Source: Mansonella perstans (Eukaryota > Nematoda > Chromadorea > Rhabditida > Onchocercidae). Taken from it: a stretch of DNA of 64,000 bases. The notes beneath the pieces are model-generated. The model was given only the letters and a program-made list of their open reading frames with translations. It was not told the origin of the DNA and did not search any database. The first letter of the stretch is position 1, and each line of letters opens with the position of its first letter. Shown one piece after another: positions 24,101 to 37,509 of the stretch. The DNA is taken from assembly GCA_037074765.1 (NCBI GenBank), contig JBAMDO010000138.1, positions 62,001 to 126,000 of the forward strand, read 5' to 3'. A program made the position numbers and the translations under genes.

Positions 24101-27100
24101 AAAAGGGTGATGTTTATTCGTTTGGTATTATCTTGCATGAAATTATTACTCGACAGGGACCATTCATGATGCTCCAGAACAGTCATTTAACTGCCAAAGG
24201 TTATTTCTATTTACAATATGTCGTGCTAGTTAGATACTGTAGCTTCATTTTTGTAGATGCATAACATGGTCCATTATCACGCTCCTTGCAGAAGTTACTG
24301 CTTTAACATCAATAAATATAAGGATTATTCGAATTTGTGTTAAGATCGAGATTTATCGGAATTTATGTGTTGCAAAAAACGCGAAGTTTTGGAAAAAATC
24401 TTCTAATTCAAAAAAAGAAACTTTAATTAAACTAAATCCAAAAAAAAACAATATTCTAGCTGAGCTGTAATCAGATATAGGGAAGTCTACTTTAGTATTT
24501 CTACAATCCCTGAATAAAACAATCGCTGTAGAAGTAGTGCTAAATGTACTGAACAATGTTGATTATCGCCCATCCTGTGACGATCTTCCGGCTGCTAGTT
24601 ATGTTATTAGTGTTATGACAACGAGCTGGTCTGCTATTCTCGAAAATCGTCCTGACTTCCGAACCATTCGACACAAACTGAAACCTATGTTCGAACCAAT
24701 TTATAAGAGAAATATTATGGTATGTTTAGAAAACAGTTATATTGGCATTTATTTTACTTTTTCGCTCCTTTGAGTTGTGATCAATTGTGATTTTGATAAT
24801 TTTCCTTTAATGAATTTTTGAAGTTATAATGAATTTGGAGAATTATGTTGCATATTTTAAGGACCATATGATGGTAATGATGGAAAAATATCAAAATCAA
24901 CTGGAAGATTTGGTAGACGAGCGCACCACTGAATTGCGAGAGGAAAAGCGACGAACAGAAAATTTGCTTCAGCGTATGTTGCCTGTGTATGCTTTTCAGG
25001 ATACCTTTAATTTTTTAAATATATTGGATTAATACTGTTAAAAAAATCATAATGACCATTACTGAATTCCATCCAATAATTTCACTCAAAGATTAAATTT
25101 ATTCAACAAATGAATAAAATGCTAAATGTCATTCATTTATTGACATTGTCCTTCTTTTTTTCTCTTCTTTTTTAAATTTTGATAGTCCAGTTGGTATGTT
25201 ATAAAATATTACTTAATTACTATAGTTGTAAACTGTAGAATAATTAGCATTATATGTGCTAATCATTCTTCAATTTTTTTTAGCTCGGTGGCTCAGCAGC
25301 TACTTGCTGGTCGAGATGTCGTACCGGAATCATTTTCTTCTGTTACCATTTATTTCTCGGATATTGTTGACTTCACGAAAATCTCCGGCATATCAACTCC
25401 TTTGCAAGTAGTCGAATTCCTCAACAAATTATATACTCTGTTCGATCATATTATCAAGCAGTATGATGTTTACAAGGTTATTTTATTTCCATGATTTTCT
25501 CTCCATATTTCATGTTTAGGAAGTTTGACTGAAAAGATATGTCCGCATAAAATTAAAATAAGGAAATTTCCTTTTGGGAAATCTGCATTGTGATTACGTT
25601 ATCGCGTAGATCACGAAATATCTCGCTGACTCACTGTATGGTATGTTGATAACAGAATTTTCATTGTTAGGTGGAAACGATCGGTGATGCATACATGGTA
25701 GTGTCTGGAATGCCTGAGGCTCGTCCGGTCGAAGTACATGCAGAACAAATCGGCATGATGGCACTTCATCTTCTTACTGCTATTCGGAATTTTAAAATTC
25801 CACATCTTTCGCAGGAACAGCTCAGATTACGTATTGGCATACATACAGGACCATGTGTAGCTGGTGTTGTAGGTAAAACGATGCCACGTTTCTGTTTGTT
25901 TGGCGATACAGTGAATACGGCTTCACGCATGGAAAGCAGCGGTTGCCGTAAGTTACTTTTTTGAAATAGCGCTTGTGAGACAACGAACTGAAAACTAAGT
26001 ATTTAGTTAATCTAATGAAAATTTTGAGAAGCTTTAAGTATAGCTTTGCAAATATTGAAAATTAATGCCGGATCTATTGACGGTTGAAGTTACTAATCTT
26101 TTCTGAATTTCCGTGAAATTATTTTATTATAGTAGAGTAACAGACCCAGTTTTTATTCAGGATTGCGACAGAATGAAAGAAATCCGCTACTAATTTGGAA
26201 AATTTTTTGGCTTATTCCTATCTGCTATGTTAAAGTTTTGCAGCATTGAAGATTCACTGTAGCGAACAAACACGTGATGTTCTAGCAAAGATTGATGGTT
26301 TTGAATTGAAGAAACGTGGAACGCTCCAAATCAAGGTCGATTACATGGGTTCATGATAATATTGAGATCAAATGACTTTTTTTTTACGTTGTTTAAGTCG
26401 ACTCGAAAGTTTGGGTACAAAGCTTTTTTTTCCTTCTTAACGTTTGGATCAAAAAATTGTTTCTTTTTTTAAAATTTTTTTTTGAATATAAATGAATACT
26501 AATTTTGTAACATTTCTAGGGTAAAGGATTAATGACTACGTACTGGTTAACATCTCGCAAAAATGCAACATTTGCAATAAAAGATGAATGCGAGTTGTTG
26601 TTAGATGAAAAATTGACACCGAACATTTTTCCACGGATGCATGTTCGAAATAGAAGACTTTCCGCTTCCGGTACGTGCACTTTGCTATAAGGGTATCGGT
26701 TCGTTTTCCATTATATGTATATTCGATTATGTATTTAGTATAGTTCCCAAAAACTCAGTCATTATAAGTTATATTTACGTATTGTTGTATATTGTTCATT
26801 TGTGGATAGCTTCAAGCCTTATTTTCAGTTTCATTTTTATGAGTTTAAGCAGTTACTTTTTTTGCATGACAGTCTATAACTGTATGAAGGAAAGGAATAT
26901 AATGAATTGTAAATATAACTTATATTCGTACAGCAATCAATAAAGGATCATCTATTTCCTTGGCGGGAAAGGAACCGTCTTTGTTGCGTCGTATCATTAA
27001 GCATGCTGCGTTTTTTGGAAACGATGACTTGGAACATTACAGTAGTTATATCCATGAAAACAACAATGCCAGCGGTAGCAGGCCACAATTGACATATTCG

Positions 27101-28642
27101 TTTGTTCCGTACAGGTATATTTATTTATATATACTGCACATTAGTAGTTTTTATAATATATATTCACCTCATTTTGTAGTTTAGAATTATTAAAACGCGA
27201 TGATATGTTTGTATGACTGTACTGACTGGATGAGATATAATATGACTGAGATGTAACTTAATTTAAGGATGTGGTCATAATCGGGATAAAAAATAGGTAT
27301 CCGGATCGTGAGTTATCTATGTCACTGAGGATAAGTAGAGTCGCACATTAGTAAGAAGATCGGAAAGTAAGGATTATGGTTATCTGACATGTCCTCATAA
27401 AATGAAGCATTATATCTATAAATTATGTATGCAACAACTTTTAAACAAAAAGAACTTATCCAAAACGAATCAGGTCCTTAATGCGAATCAAGTTTAACTA
27501 TATCCAGTTATTTTATGCACTTTGGCAAGATTAAAGGATGGTCGATAGGCTATAGACGTTATTATGGTCATAATCATAAGATGCAAAAGCTTCAGCATTC
27601 ATCCATCAATTTCTATCATAACATTGTTTAACTATATCCGGTTAATTTATGCTGGTTTTTTGAATGCTTTACCACATATCAGAATTTTTATAGACGCTCA
27701 TCTTCCTTACCTTATAAGAACGGTCAACAAATGAAAGGTATAGAGAATCTGCAAATAAACGAGAAGCAAAGGTCTGACAATATGCGATATCTTGGAAGGA
27801 ATGGCATGGTGCAATTTTTCTGTGATAATTTGATTTCAAGGTAAACTATCAATCACTTTTTATTATTTGGGTTAAACCTAAAAATCGCTCATTTATTTGG
27901 TTTGAAAAAATATGGAAGGACTGTAGGAAATAATTCATGCTAGCTACAAACATGAATTATTTCCTACAGTCCTTCTATATATAACTAGATGATCGATTTT
28001 TATGAGGTGAACTAAGCGTTTACGAAAGTTCGTTCAGCTGGTTATCTCTATGTTTGCGACTGATTAATTATAAATTACAAAATGAATAATTTATATAAGG
28101 AAAATGATAATAAAGATTTTGCTGACCAAAATGTGGATATTTGTAGTTCATTAATTTTGAAGGAATTCAAAGTGTCAAAGCATATATATTCACTTATGAT
28201 AGAGCTTAAAGATATCGTTAGATTAGTGCTGCTAGTTTCAGGTTATAATAATAAAATAATAACTGGAATTTCAGTTTAACATTTTGAGCTAGTAATTTTT
28301 AAATGAAAAAATGGAAAAGCATTTCTTCAGTTAAGCTTATTGTCCCTAAAATATTGTTTGATTCAGTACTTGTAAGATTTAATTTTTAGCACTAATACAA
28401 CTCATTAAGGAACATTTTGAAGGAGTTTTAAATTTCATATTTATAGGTGGCCAGAATTGATTAGAAGTGCACTTTCGTTATCACAAAGTCGTGACCGGGA
28501 GCAGAAGAACTGGTTCGGTCAGAATCTGAAAAAACGCTCAACCACAAATACATCTACAAACGCTTCTTGGCAACGCTTGCCTTACATGCATTGCAGTTCG
28601 GATTCGTCGATCAATCATGCTGATGGTAACAACTGTTTTTGA
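18146..28642 (+). CDS. Receptor-type guanylate cyclase, 26 exons, 1371 aa
   Basis: Membrane enzyme making cGMP from GTP. Exons: 18146-18253, 18826-18993, 19382-19460, 19566-19685, 19789-19942, 20068-20212, 20484-20631, 21018-21176, 21340-21542, 21750-21912, 22031-22303, 22455-22533, 22628-22745, 22988-23186, 23508-23644, 23722-23874, 24028-24199, 24532-24719, 24862-24986, 25284-25476, 25671-25947, 26244-26335, 26520-26670, 26946-27114, 27694-27840, 28447-28642 (4116 nt, all in phase). Order: signal peptide; ANF-receptor-like ectodomain to about residue 573; TM 575-598; kinase-homology domain 640-920 with HGNLKS (764-769) replacing catalytic HRDLK, so a pseudokinase; coiled linker; cyclase domain about 964-1160. 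Metal-binding Asp are in FSDIVDFT (D990) and IGDAY (D1034). Guanine-selecting Glu (E1030 in VETIGDAY) and Cys (C1103 in FCLFGD), and catalytic NTASR, are present, so it should be active. A Ser-rich tail of about 205 residues follows. An acceptor at 18121 precedes the ATG. Least certain are exons 2-3. The ligand is unknown. Confidence 0.92.
20651..20700. repeat. TA-rich microsatellite in a guanylate cyclase intron
   Basis: Imperfect (TA/GTATA)n run in the intron between exons 7 and 8 (20632-21017). No coding content. Confidence 0.6.
27915..27975. repeat. Perfect 25-bp hairpin in the last guanylate cyclase intron
   Basis: The arms 27915-27939 and 27951-27975 are exact reverse complements with an 11-base loop (CTAGCTACAAA). 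One G-U wobble followed by four A/T pairs can extend the stem to about 30 bp. It lies in intron 25 (27841-28446) on the transcribed strand. Stem and loop size are compatible with a microRNA-like precursor, but perfect pairing is also what a small foldback element would give. No mature sequence was recognised. Confidence 0.85.
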
Positions 28643-31600
28643 GACTTGCTGCTTAATGTGATTTATTCCAATGTAATAGTGTTTGAACAGTGCAGGGACA
28701 TGTAGGATACCAGTGTTGTTCAGAATATGATTCTGTTAACTTTCTCTTCATTTCTGTATTAATTGTGATTCTGTCAATTTTCACATCATTTCTGTAATAA
28801 TTTTTGAATTTATTGTTTGCTATTTGTATATGCTGTCAAATTTTGGCTAAGCAGATAATTACTATAAAATATCCGACCATTTCTGGAATTTTGTCAATTT
28901 TTTTCTCTTTAGGATTGATAAACTGAGCGAATTTTCTTGGAAATCATTGACATAAAACTTCATTAAACTGAATATTTTTAGATAATTTAGGATCTTACCA
29001 CAGAGTAAAATTTATCTGACGTTTGTATTAAACAGTATTTTCTATACTTTATTTGTGCAATAAGTTCTGTTGTGATCCATCTCATACCTACCTTTTATTA
29101 ATATATTGTATCCTTTTGAAAATGAAAGAAAAAAGGACAATGTATGAACACTGTTGAAATGATAAATTAATTTTCAATCCGTTCAGTGCCACTTGTCATG
29201 GCGTAGAGCGATTCACTGATAAATTAAATGGAATTTCATGAAGAAATTGGAAATCCGAATTTAATGGGAACTTGATAACGATTTGGGTTTGTTACTTACC
29301 ATTCCATTAAAATTACCATTCAATAGTCAGTAGCATTAGTTATTTTACTGTAAAACGTTAGAACGATGTAACTTGTTGATAATTAAAATTTTTAATTGTA
29401 ATGCCTTTTTTATTTATAATTTATCAAATAAAAATGTGTACTACTGTTATATGGTATACTTTACATCATGATATTGTTGTGATTTTAAATGTGATCTCAC
29501 TTGTTTGGCTTTCTCTTTGTGTTGATGAACGAACAATGCATTTCAATCAATCAAATTTAATTTTAAGTAATTTGAGCCAGTAAAAACAATGTTTTTGTCG
29601 AAAATTTGATAAAGTTTAGCGATAGAAATGCAATAAAACAATGATTTTTAATTGAAGAATTGATTATGGCAGGGAAATGTGTTGAATGCTTGATTTATCA
29701 TTTTATAAGGATTTTAAAGGTGAAAACTTTTCCGCTATTGTGAATGAAGCAAAACTTGTCAATAATTAAAATGTCGTATAATATCGAGCTGTTCCAAAGG
29801 AAAAAAATGTAAAAATTAATAGTTGATTGATATGTCCGGATTATGCGACAATGAAAATGACAATTAAAGTCAATCGACCAGACAGAATGATGAAATCATT
29901 TGAGAAATGACAATGGGAAAATAAGTCACAAAGGAATTTCGTTGCAGATGAGAAAACGCTTGATAAATTACGTAATCTGAAGACCAGTCTTGACCTCTAT
30001 AATAATCCCGGAGGAGATTACGAAAACTTGCCATTAACTTTTGATATATATATAAATGTATGGTAAAAAATTCCACAGTGTCAGTTTTTGCAATAGTTCA
30101 AACATCCATTACATGGTCCTACCACACTCATCCATCATCAGTTCAATCATCAGTTGTATGAATCATCCTTAGCCTTCCTTCTGTTGCATTTGATACTTTC
30201 CGGATAGCAAACGTATTCCTGAGCTTAATGAAAAATGACTTCTCAAAATCTAATCTTGGAAAATGAAGAAAAAGATGATGACAAATGGAGAAATAGATGA
30301 CAAACGATATGAATTGAAAATACTTCAGGAGTTGACAAAAAGCAGCTTCAAGAGTTGAAAAAATGGTATGAAAATTTGCCGAAGGAATGAGCATAATGAT
30401 TGTCGCCTCATATGATGAAGAGAAAGATGTAAATTAAGTGCAAAAATTTTAAATTGAAAATTTCTAAAATAAAAAATTTCATAGTTATGAAAATAAAAAG
30501 TTTTTTAGTTTACTTGTGATTTTAAATTAAATTCAGTTTAATGCTTTATTCTATCGTTCTTTTTTTCAAATAACTTTTTGCATTCAATTATTTGTTCAGT
30601 TTGCAATTTCCATTCATTTATTCCATTCCATTTCACTTCTTTTCTAATTTCATAACAATTTATTCTATTTTATTTGTTGTTTCATTCCATTTCTTTTAAA
30701 TCTTCTATTCTTTTCCACTCCTTTATTCCACTTTGCTTCTCATTTATTCATTTTATCTCGAATTCATTTTTATTTTTGTCATTTGCTTTTTCTTATTTCA
30801 TATCTTTCTACCTATCAGATCAATAAATCAAAGCAGAAGATAGTATTAAATCAAGTCGCATTCTTTTTACCGCATTCCTTAATTAATCATTTCCTTATCG
30901 TAAAATAAGATCTTTTATTCTTGTTTCGTTTCCCTCTTCAAAATTTCCTAAAAATTATTTCCCTTTTTTTCAATTATTTAACTTTTTTCTTTCTATCAAT
31001 CGATAATATATGTCACCACGAAATATCGTATATTATGTGAATTAAATTTTAATAAAGAAAACACATTTTAATTTTTTTTTCAAATCAATTATGAATGAGG
31101 CTGCAGGCATAGCATGATTAAATAATTTCATATCGAGTAAGGTCTTAAAATATGGTAAACTGGAATAATAAGAGAGGGAATAGAAAAACGAAGAACTGCA
31201 CTGGCAGATATGATTTATATATGAAACAAATATAAATCAGTGTCTAAAGGTTATTTATTATGATTTTTTCATTCCTAATTAATTAATTCGAATTCAACAT
31301 ATGGAAATTTGCATCCATTTTTACTGTTTACAGTGATGACTATTCGAATTTGAGATTGGACATCGATGCCTCTGTCTTTTACGAATATTTAATTCGGTTG
31401 ATGTAACCTGATGAAGTTATGGGGAAAAGGTGCGAAATGATGGGAATCGCACAGATTAAAAGTCGCATAAAACTTTGATCATTTAATCCGGACCAATATA
31501 TAAAACTTCAATTGTAACATTTCTGTCATTGTAAAAATTTGTGTTTCATCTTGTTATTCGTCATATCGATGTCAGCTCTCATTTGTTTTACCTTTTACTT

Positions 31601-34600
31601 TGCATCTCTTCAGCTCAGAATGGAAATTTTTCATCACTTCCTCTCAGCATCGATGACATTTTCATTTATGTCAATCATCCTGACTCACTAAATCACATTC
31701 CTATCTATTAATCTGACCAAAGTGAAACAATTCAAACCAAATTAATGCGCACTTCTCAAATAGATTTTCAAGTATCCTCAATCACATCAATCTAGAATCA
31801 GTGTTTAGCCAGGTACAGATGCATATAGCATTATGTGGGGAAATACTGTTTGTGAATTACCAAGAACAAGAGGCGATTCTTCATCAGTATTTCCCACATG
31901 ATTGCATAACGGCATTTCATCGTCCTTTGTAGTTGTTTGATTTCATCCAAAGATGAACAATTGGAAATACAAGTGATATCGAAAGTTGATCTCGAAACTG
32001 ATCATATCACATCAGGAAATTCGAATTATTGTTGCGCGACATTCATCAATTAGAAATGACTATGTTTTTTTGCTTCAAATATATACGAAGACAAGAAACA
32101 ACTCCTCGTCATCAAATTAATCGAAATACAATTTGAAAAGTTCATTTTATGGCGTTAAAATCTTTACAGTTTCATGTTATGTTTGCGAAAGCAAACATCA
32201 TAAAAGTGTTTTTAAGATAAGAAAAATTATGAAATGTCATCACGAGGAATTACAATGAATATTTAAAATATAGGCTAACATATGTAAACCATGCAGAAAA
32301 GCATCATTCGTTCATCATCAATTTCAAGGTCAACTGCAATATTCAGTATCAACTACAGTAACAAAGTATCCATTTTCTTTGGCGCTATCAAAAAGCAATG
32401 AAAAATATTTGTTTCGAACCTAACGAAAAAGGTTTACAATTCCTCAGCAAAATACACTGGTTCATTGAGCGGCCGGGCAATATCATTATCATTAAGTTTA
32501 AAACATATGCAAAAAAACGTGATGCTATTAGTTTACTTTATGACAATGATAATTTCACCAATTATCAAACTCGGGCAACACTTGGATCTAATTGCAAATA
32601 CTAATATCATACTAATGTTTTTGAAAAAAGCAAAAGCACATCTCGGATGCTCCACAAGTACACAGGATAGGCTAATAAATGACATATTTTATGCTATTCA
32701 TTTTTTTTGACGCAGTTAGGCCCATCTGAAAAACTTTTGTTCTAGGCCAAACAGAAAGAATCAACAATTAGTGCATAATTCAGGGAACACACGCAAAAGT
32801 ATGAGAATCAAATGCCATAACATCTTTGGTGCTGTCATCAGAATGCAGCATTTAATTCCATTATCTGAGTTTGATATAGGAGTTTTAAAACAATTTCTTT
32901 ACTGTCCTGTATTATACTCGGAAGGCGAAACATATTAACTGGCAGTGATATAACTTGAAGGTGAACATTTAGACATACAGAATGTGCCTATAACAGAAAT
33001 GAAAAACTTGTAGTCGCAAATTAACAAACAATTAACAAAAGTTAACAAACAGTCAACAAACAAAGTCTCAAATTAAAATCAACAAGAAAAATGTCAAGCA
33101 AATATTTTTAATTTCTTAATGTTTTTACAATTTAAAGGAAATCAGATGAGCTTACAGAATATAAAAATTACAGTAATGGTAATAATCATTGTCATGAAAA
33201 TCAGCACTGTTAGCACAACAGTAATTACAGCAATATTCATTAGCAAAATTGGCTTCTCTGTTAAATTTGTTGTTAATTTATTGTTAAACAAGCGATTATT
33301 TATCCGATTCTTCATAAGCATGCAATGTCAAGTTGTCAACCAAATGGATGATCTTTGATTTGCTGACGGATTTTTTAGTAACTATTTCTTGCTTTGCAAC
33401 AATAATTTCCTGCTGTAATCTTCTTACATATTATCATGCAAAACAAATGCATATTTTATTGAGCTAGAAACATATTTGCAATACTCTCCTTGAAAATTTT
33501 TGATTTTGACATATTGGTTATATTCATTATATTGGTTATATTCATTATTTTATCTATAGGTCATGTCATTCGACAATTAACTGTTAATTATTATAATTGA
33601 CTCAAAAACTCTTCCCTTCTTCTTTTGATTTTTTATTTCGTTAATTTGAAACAATTCTTTCCTGCCTCACTTCAACTTTAATTATGCTTATCATCTATAA
33701 CTTTTTCCTCTTATACTGCTGAACATTGTTGTCTGTTGAATATGTATTGTTCAACAGTTTTTTGTTATTATTCAAAATTTCGAGCATTGCATCTAATTTA
33801 CCCAATAATAAGCAACTCTACTGGCGATTTTTTTTACACCGGATTATCATCTTATTGTAACAAACGAGAAAACATTTACTTCAAGTTTGCTTTACTTTTA
33901 AACTTTATATCCCCGTTACAACTCAACTACAAATCCTCTCGCGATAATTGTAACTTTTTGACTTTCTGACCAAGACGCAGACTGGTCTACTTTTGCGCAT
34001 TTTAAAACTGCAGACAAAGTATGGTATGCATGACGAATCTTGCAACAAATCAAGGATATTAACACTATAATACTGACCCTCATTTCTTTTTAGACGGTGC
34101 TATCCGAGGAATGTGTCATCATAACCAAAAAAATATCAAAACTTTAAGAAGCACCGATGAATTGCTGAATGTGATTATCTAAATATTGTTTTGACTAATG
34201 AATCATTGGACTCAAGCATCTTTCAGATTTCACCCATTCAACGCAAATATCTTATGGCCAATAAAGAATCAAACAACAGAGCAATCCTAAAAAGATTGTA
34301 AATATGCTTTCCACAATACGAAGATATCATGTTCATCAAGTTCAGTGCATATATAATTAGGTTTTTTGTATTTTTTTTGATTATTTTGTTAGATGAAGTT
34401 CATAATTCTGTGAATTAAATATAGTCGATATTTGAAAAACTTGAAAAATGCACCGATTCATCAATTTTCTTAAAATTGCATAGTGCAATTTCTTTTAATT
34501 CCATTAATTTTCCTTAGACTTCATCGTTCGGTTCAATTCCACGAAAGGTAGATGATAACATTTCATATTTCACTACTTTGTGATTTACATTCCGCATTTG

Positions 34601-34837
34601 ATCAGATTTTGCACACAAAAAAGCTACCATAATTAAAAGAGAGAACTCATGTAAATCATCTTGTTTAAGATATTTTGCATGAATTTTTTTCGAAACTTTT
34701 GGACAATAAGCAGCAGTATTTTTAGACATATATTCGACATTTCAAATGAACAATTTGTTTGTATATTTTATCAAATGTTTATCACAATAACAATATTTTT
34801 ATGGTATCAACTGCTGAGGATTTTCCGTAATTCGATT
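28643..34837. other. 6-kb gene-poor spacer with possible coding remnants
   Basis: No gene was recognised with confidence. Candidate remnants on the + strand are a frame of about 70 codons with one TGA at 29850-30065, a frame at 30230-30390 with a few TGA stops, and a frame at about 31550-32030 that begins like a signal peptide (LFYLLLCISSAQNG) but has internal stops. None has a recognisable domain. A T/C-rich stretch with repeated TTCATTT/ATTCCATT motifs spans about 30540-30990. Confidence 0.4.
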
Positions 34838-37509
34838 TTATCGGCCGTATTTTGCAACTCCAATAATTACATAAACGGGACCCTCATGGAAACCAGTTTG
34901 AACTTCATAGCTTACTCCAGTCGTCGATGTTTCATCAAGTAAACGCAACGTGCTTAGAGGAATGTCTGAGAATGCATTACTGCAAAAAAAAAATGTATTA
35001 ATTCATTTTCTCAAACTATCACAAACATCCCGTTAAAAATTCTGAATATCTAACCTGAATATCTCTTCACTATCTTCAGGCTCAGTCCCATTGACCACTG
35101 TAAAATGGAACGCCATTGTTTCATGACTGTCAAGGAAGAACAATTTCTTCTGCAGAAGAGATAATTTCACTTGAAGCCACGTGAAATTAAACAATACTTA
35201 TATAACAATAAAATTTTAATGGAAAGCGACTTTTCAACATTAACGATTGGGATTAAACATGAACTAGAGTCCATAAAAACGTCAAACCTTCCAGTCCTCA
35301 AACTTTGTTTTCAACATCTCTTTGGTGTCATTTTTATTCACAACAAGGGTCGATGCATGTACGTCAGCTCCGTGAAACATTAAGACCAAGTTGTTCTGCT
35401 GCCCTTTGAAATATTCTTCACTACAATATTCCTTGAAACAACGATAAAAGTAGTCGTTGTCTATCATAACTGATATAATATTGATTTTATTACTTTGTCC
35501 AACATCGCAATTATCAAATTAATGCTTGGAACTCCATCAAACATTCCTGAATCTGCTTCGGATTTATCTCTTAACCAAGAAATTACCAAATCTGACTCAC
35601 ACTTTTCGAGTATCCGGTTGAGCAACAACGCAAACTGGCACGCTACTAAAATCATTCCTGATAATTCCGGCTGCTTTTAACCATCGATTTCTAGCATCTT
35701 CTGGATCGCTGTTACTAATCACAATGGCTAACTTCATTGGTGCCTAAATGTCATGTTTATCCATTAGAAGATGGAAAACATTGATTCAAGGGGCACATCT
35801 TATCTGTTGATTTTTAATAAACTCACTCCTTTCCTTTCATAGATCTGGATCAATGATTTATAACTTCCATCACTAAAAAATTAGATTATAAATCAAAAAC
35901 AAATATGACAATAGCCAACTTCGACATATTTTTTATATTCGACATATTTTTTATCGGTCTTGTGGAGATCAATGAATTACATTCTAATTATACTTCTAAA
36001 TTAAATTTTATGTCTTATACTATTCTTGTTATATTAGACAGAGAAGTCACATTGTCACTCAAATGTGATGACGATGTGATAGTGACATTAAGAGTACTGC
36101 AATCTTTGTATTAAAACAGTTGAATTTCAACATCACTTAACTACAGCATAATCAAAAGTCACATTGATTATAGTTTGTTTCTGTAAATATAAAGAATGAC
36201 CAACAGGATGTCTCCCATTTGCATGGAATGGAAGAAGATGGTTTTCATTGAAAATTTACTCATAAAAAAGCCTGGATGGCGATTGCTCGGAATAATCACT
36301 CCATTCATTGGACTTCCTTTTTCTTTCATTTCATTCGGGATAATTATGACATCCGTATCTAGAACTGTATAATCCGAGCTATTTTGCTTGCTAAGTACTA
36401 ATTTAACGTCATTCATTGATTAATTATGGTCAGTTCAAAAATTCACTACAATTTTCTAACCATCTGGGATTATTTCGAATATCTTTAGATGATTTTCCTG
36501 AGACGTCAACATCAATAGATTGCTTAAAAGCGGGCCGACAGTTATATTCAGCGGCTTTTCACTGCCAAACAAAATAGCTTGATACGGCGACCAACGGAGT
36601 ACCATGAAGTCTAATCTGTGCTTAAGTTTAAAATTTATGAAACAACGTCGTCAAATCTTCCCTTTGTACAAATTCATTTCTGACTTTTGCCGGATTTTTC
36701 TTCCTTTTATGCTATTAGAAAGCTGAGGAAGCGAAATTAGCATTGTAAACCAATGAAAGCCGAAATTTCTTTAAATTTTAGACAATTAGATGAGGAAAAC
36801 CCTCTGAAAACAAAATAATTGAGCTTTCTAATCGATATTGTTTCGTTAAATTCAAACTTAAAGTAATAAAAAGAGACATACCCCTAGATTGGTAAAATTT
36901 GTTCGAGATACGAGTTCATATGCTTTCGTAAGGTATGGTGGAGTTATTTTGCCATCCCGATAATGCAATATTCTGGATCGACGATTTAACACGAAGTTTG
37001 CACATTCAGACATGACAGGAATTTTGCTGTTAAATATTCATTGTAATTATTGTCAACCAATTAATTTCAAGTTTTTAACTCGTTGCAATTTGCTTCACAC
37101 TTGCAATGACTAGTATGTGAAATAACGGAATTTAGTGGACATGATTTAACTTTAAGGAGCATTTGCACACAAATAGAATATTACTAACGCCATATTTTGT
37201 AAATCTCCTTTGGTTAAATATTCAGCAATAATCGTTCCTACTGGAGTACGAACAAACGTTTTCTTTAATAGATCTTCATCGTATGTTTGGTTGTCTCTTC
37301 TTCCTGAAATTCCAATTAAATTTTCATTGCGCCTATATTTTTTCAGATATTTAAATAGTAAATGCATCACTCAGTTTTCCAAGTATGTACAGTGGATATC
37401 ACTTCGAATCATTTTGCTGAAGTGCAGATAATCTACCTGTTGAAGTGATATTGATTGCAGTTGCATGGGCCACAAAAAGTGTAAAGACAGCGAGAAATTC
37501 AAAATTCAT
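34838..37509 (-). pseudogene. Multi-exon secreted protein gene with frame disruptions
   Basis: Minus-strand exons with good splice sites: 37509-37437 (signal peptide, FLAVFTLFVAHATA), 37303-37189, 37026-36882, 36711-36461, 36397-36201, 35743-35603, a piece near 35546-35470, 35464-35288, 35149-35055 and 34979-34838 (stop). Most junctions agree in phase and several exons read cleanly, for example the one containing LFGSEKPLNITVGP and the one containing KLAIVISNSDPEDA. Two breaks resist any splice model: an extra base near 36625 that ends one frame in TAA, and a phase mismatch at about 35468-35490, where the only GT-AG pair would make a 24-base intron. The longer neighbouring genes are intact, so gene decay is more likely than poor sequence, although indel error is not excluded. 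The family was not recognised. The signal peptide and NxT sites suggest an extracellular or ER-lumenal protein. Confidence 0.55.

Noticed and set aside
33736..33969. + strand frame of 77 codons as a gene
   Set aside because: No domain, signal peptide or splice context. Frames of this size are expected by chance in 64 kb of AT-rich DNA.
34514..34729. Minus-strand frame downstream of the secreted gene as a final exon
   Set aside because: The upstream exon already ends in a stop at 34838-34840, and this frame has no matching acceptor or recognisable domain.
35055..37509. UDP-glucose:glycoprotein glucosyltransferase as identity of the damaged secreted gene
   Set aside because: A few short similarities to its N-terminal region did not extend, and no later domain matched. 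The identity is left open.
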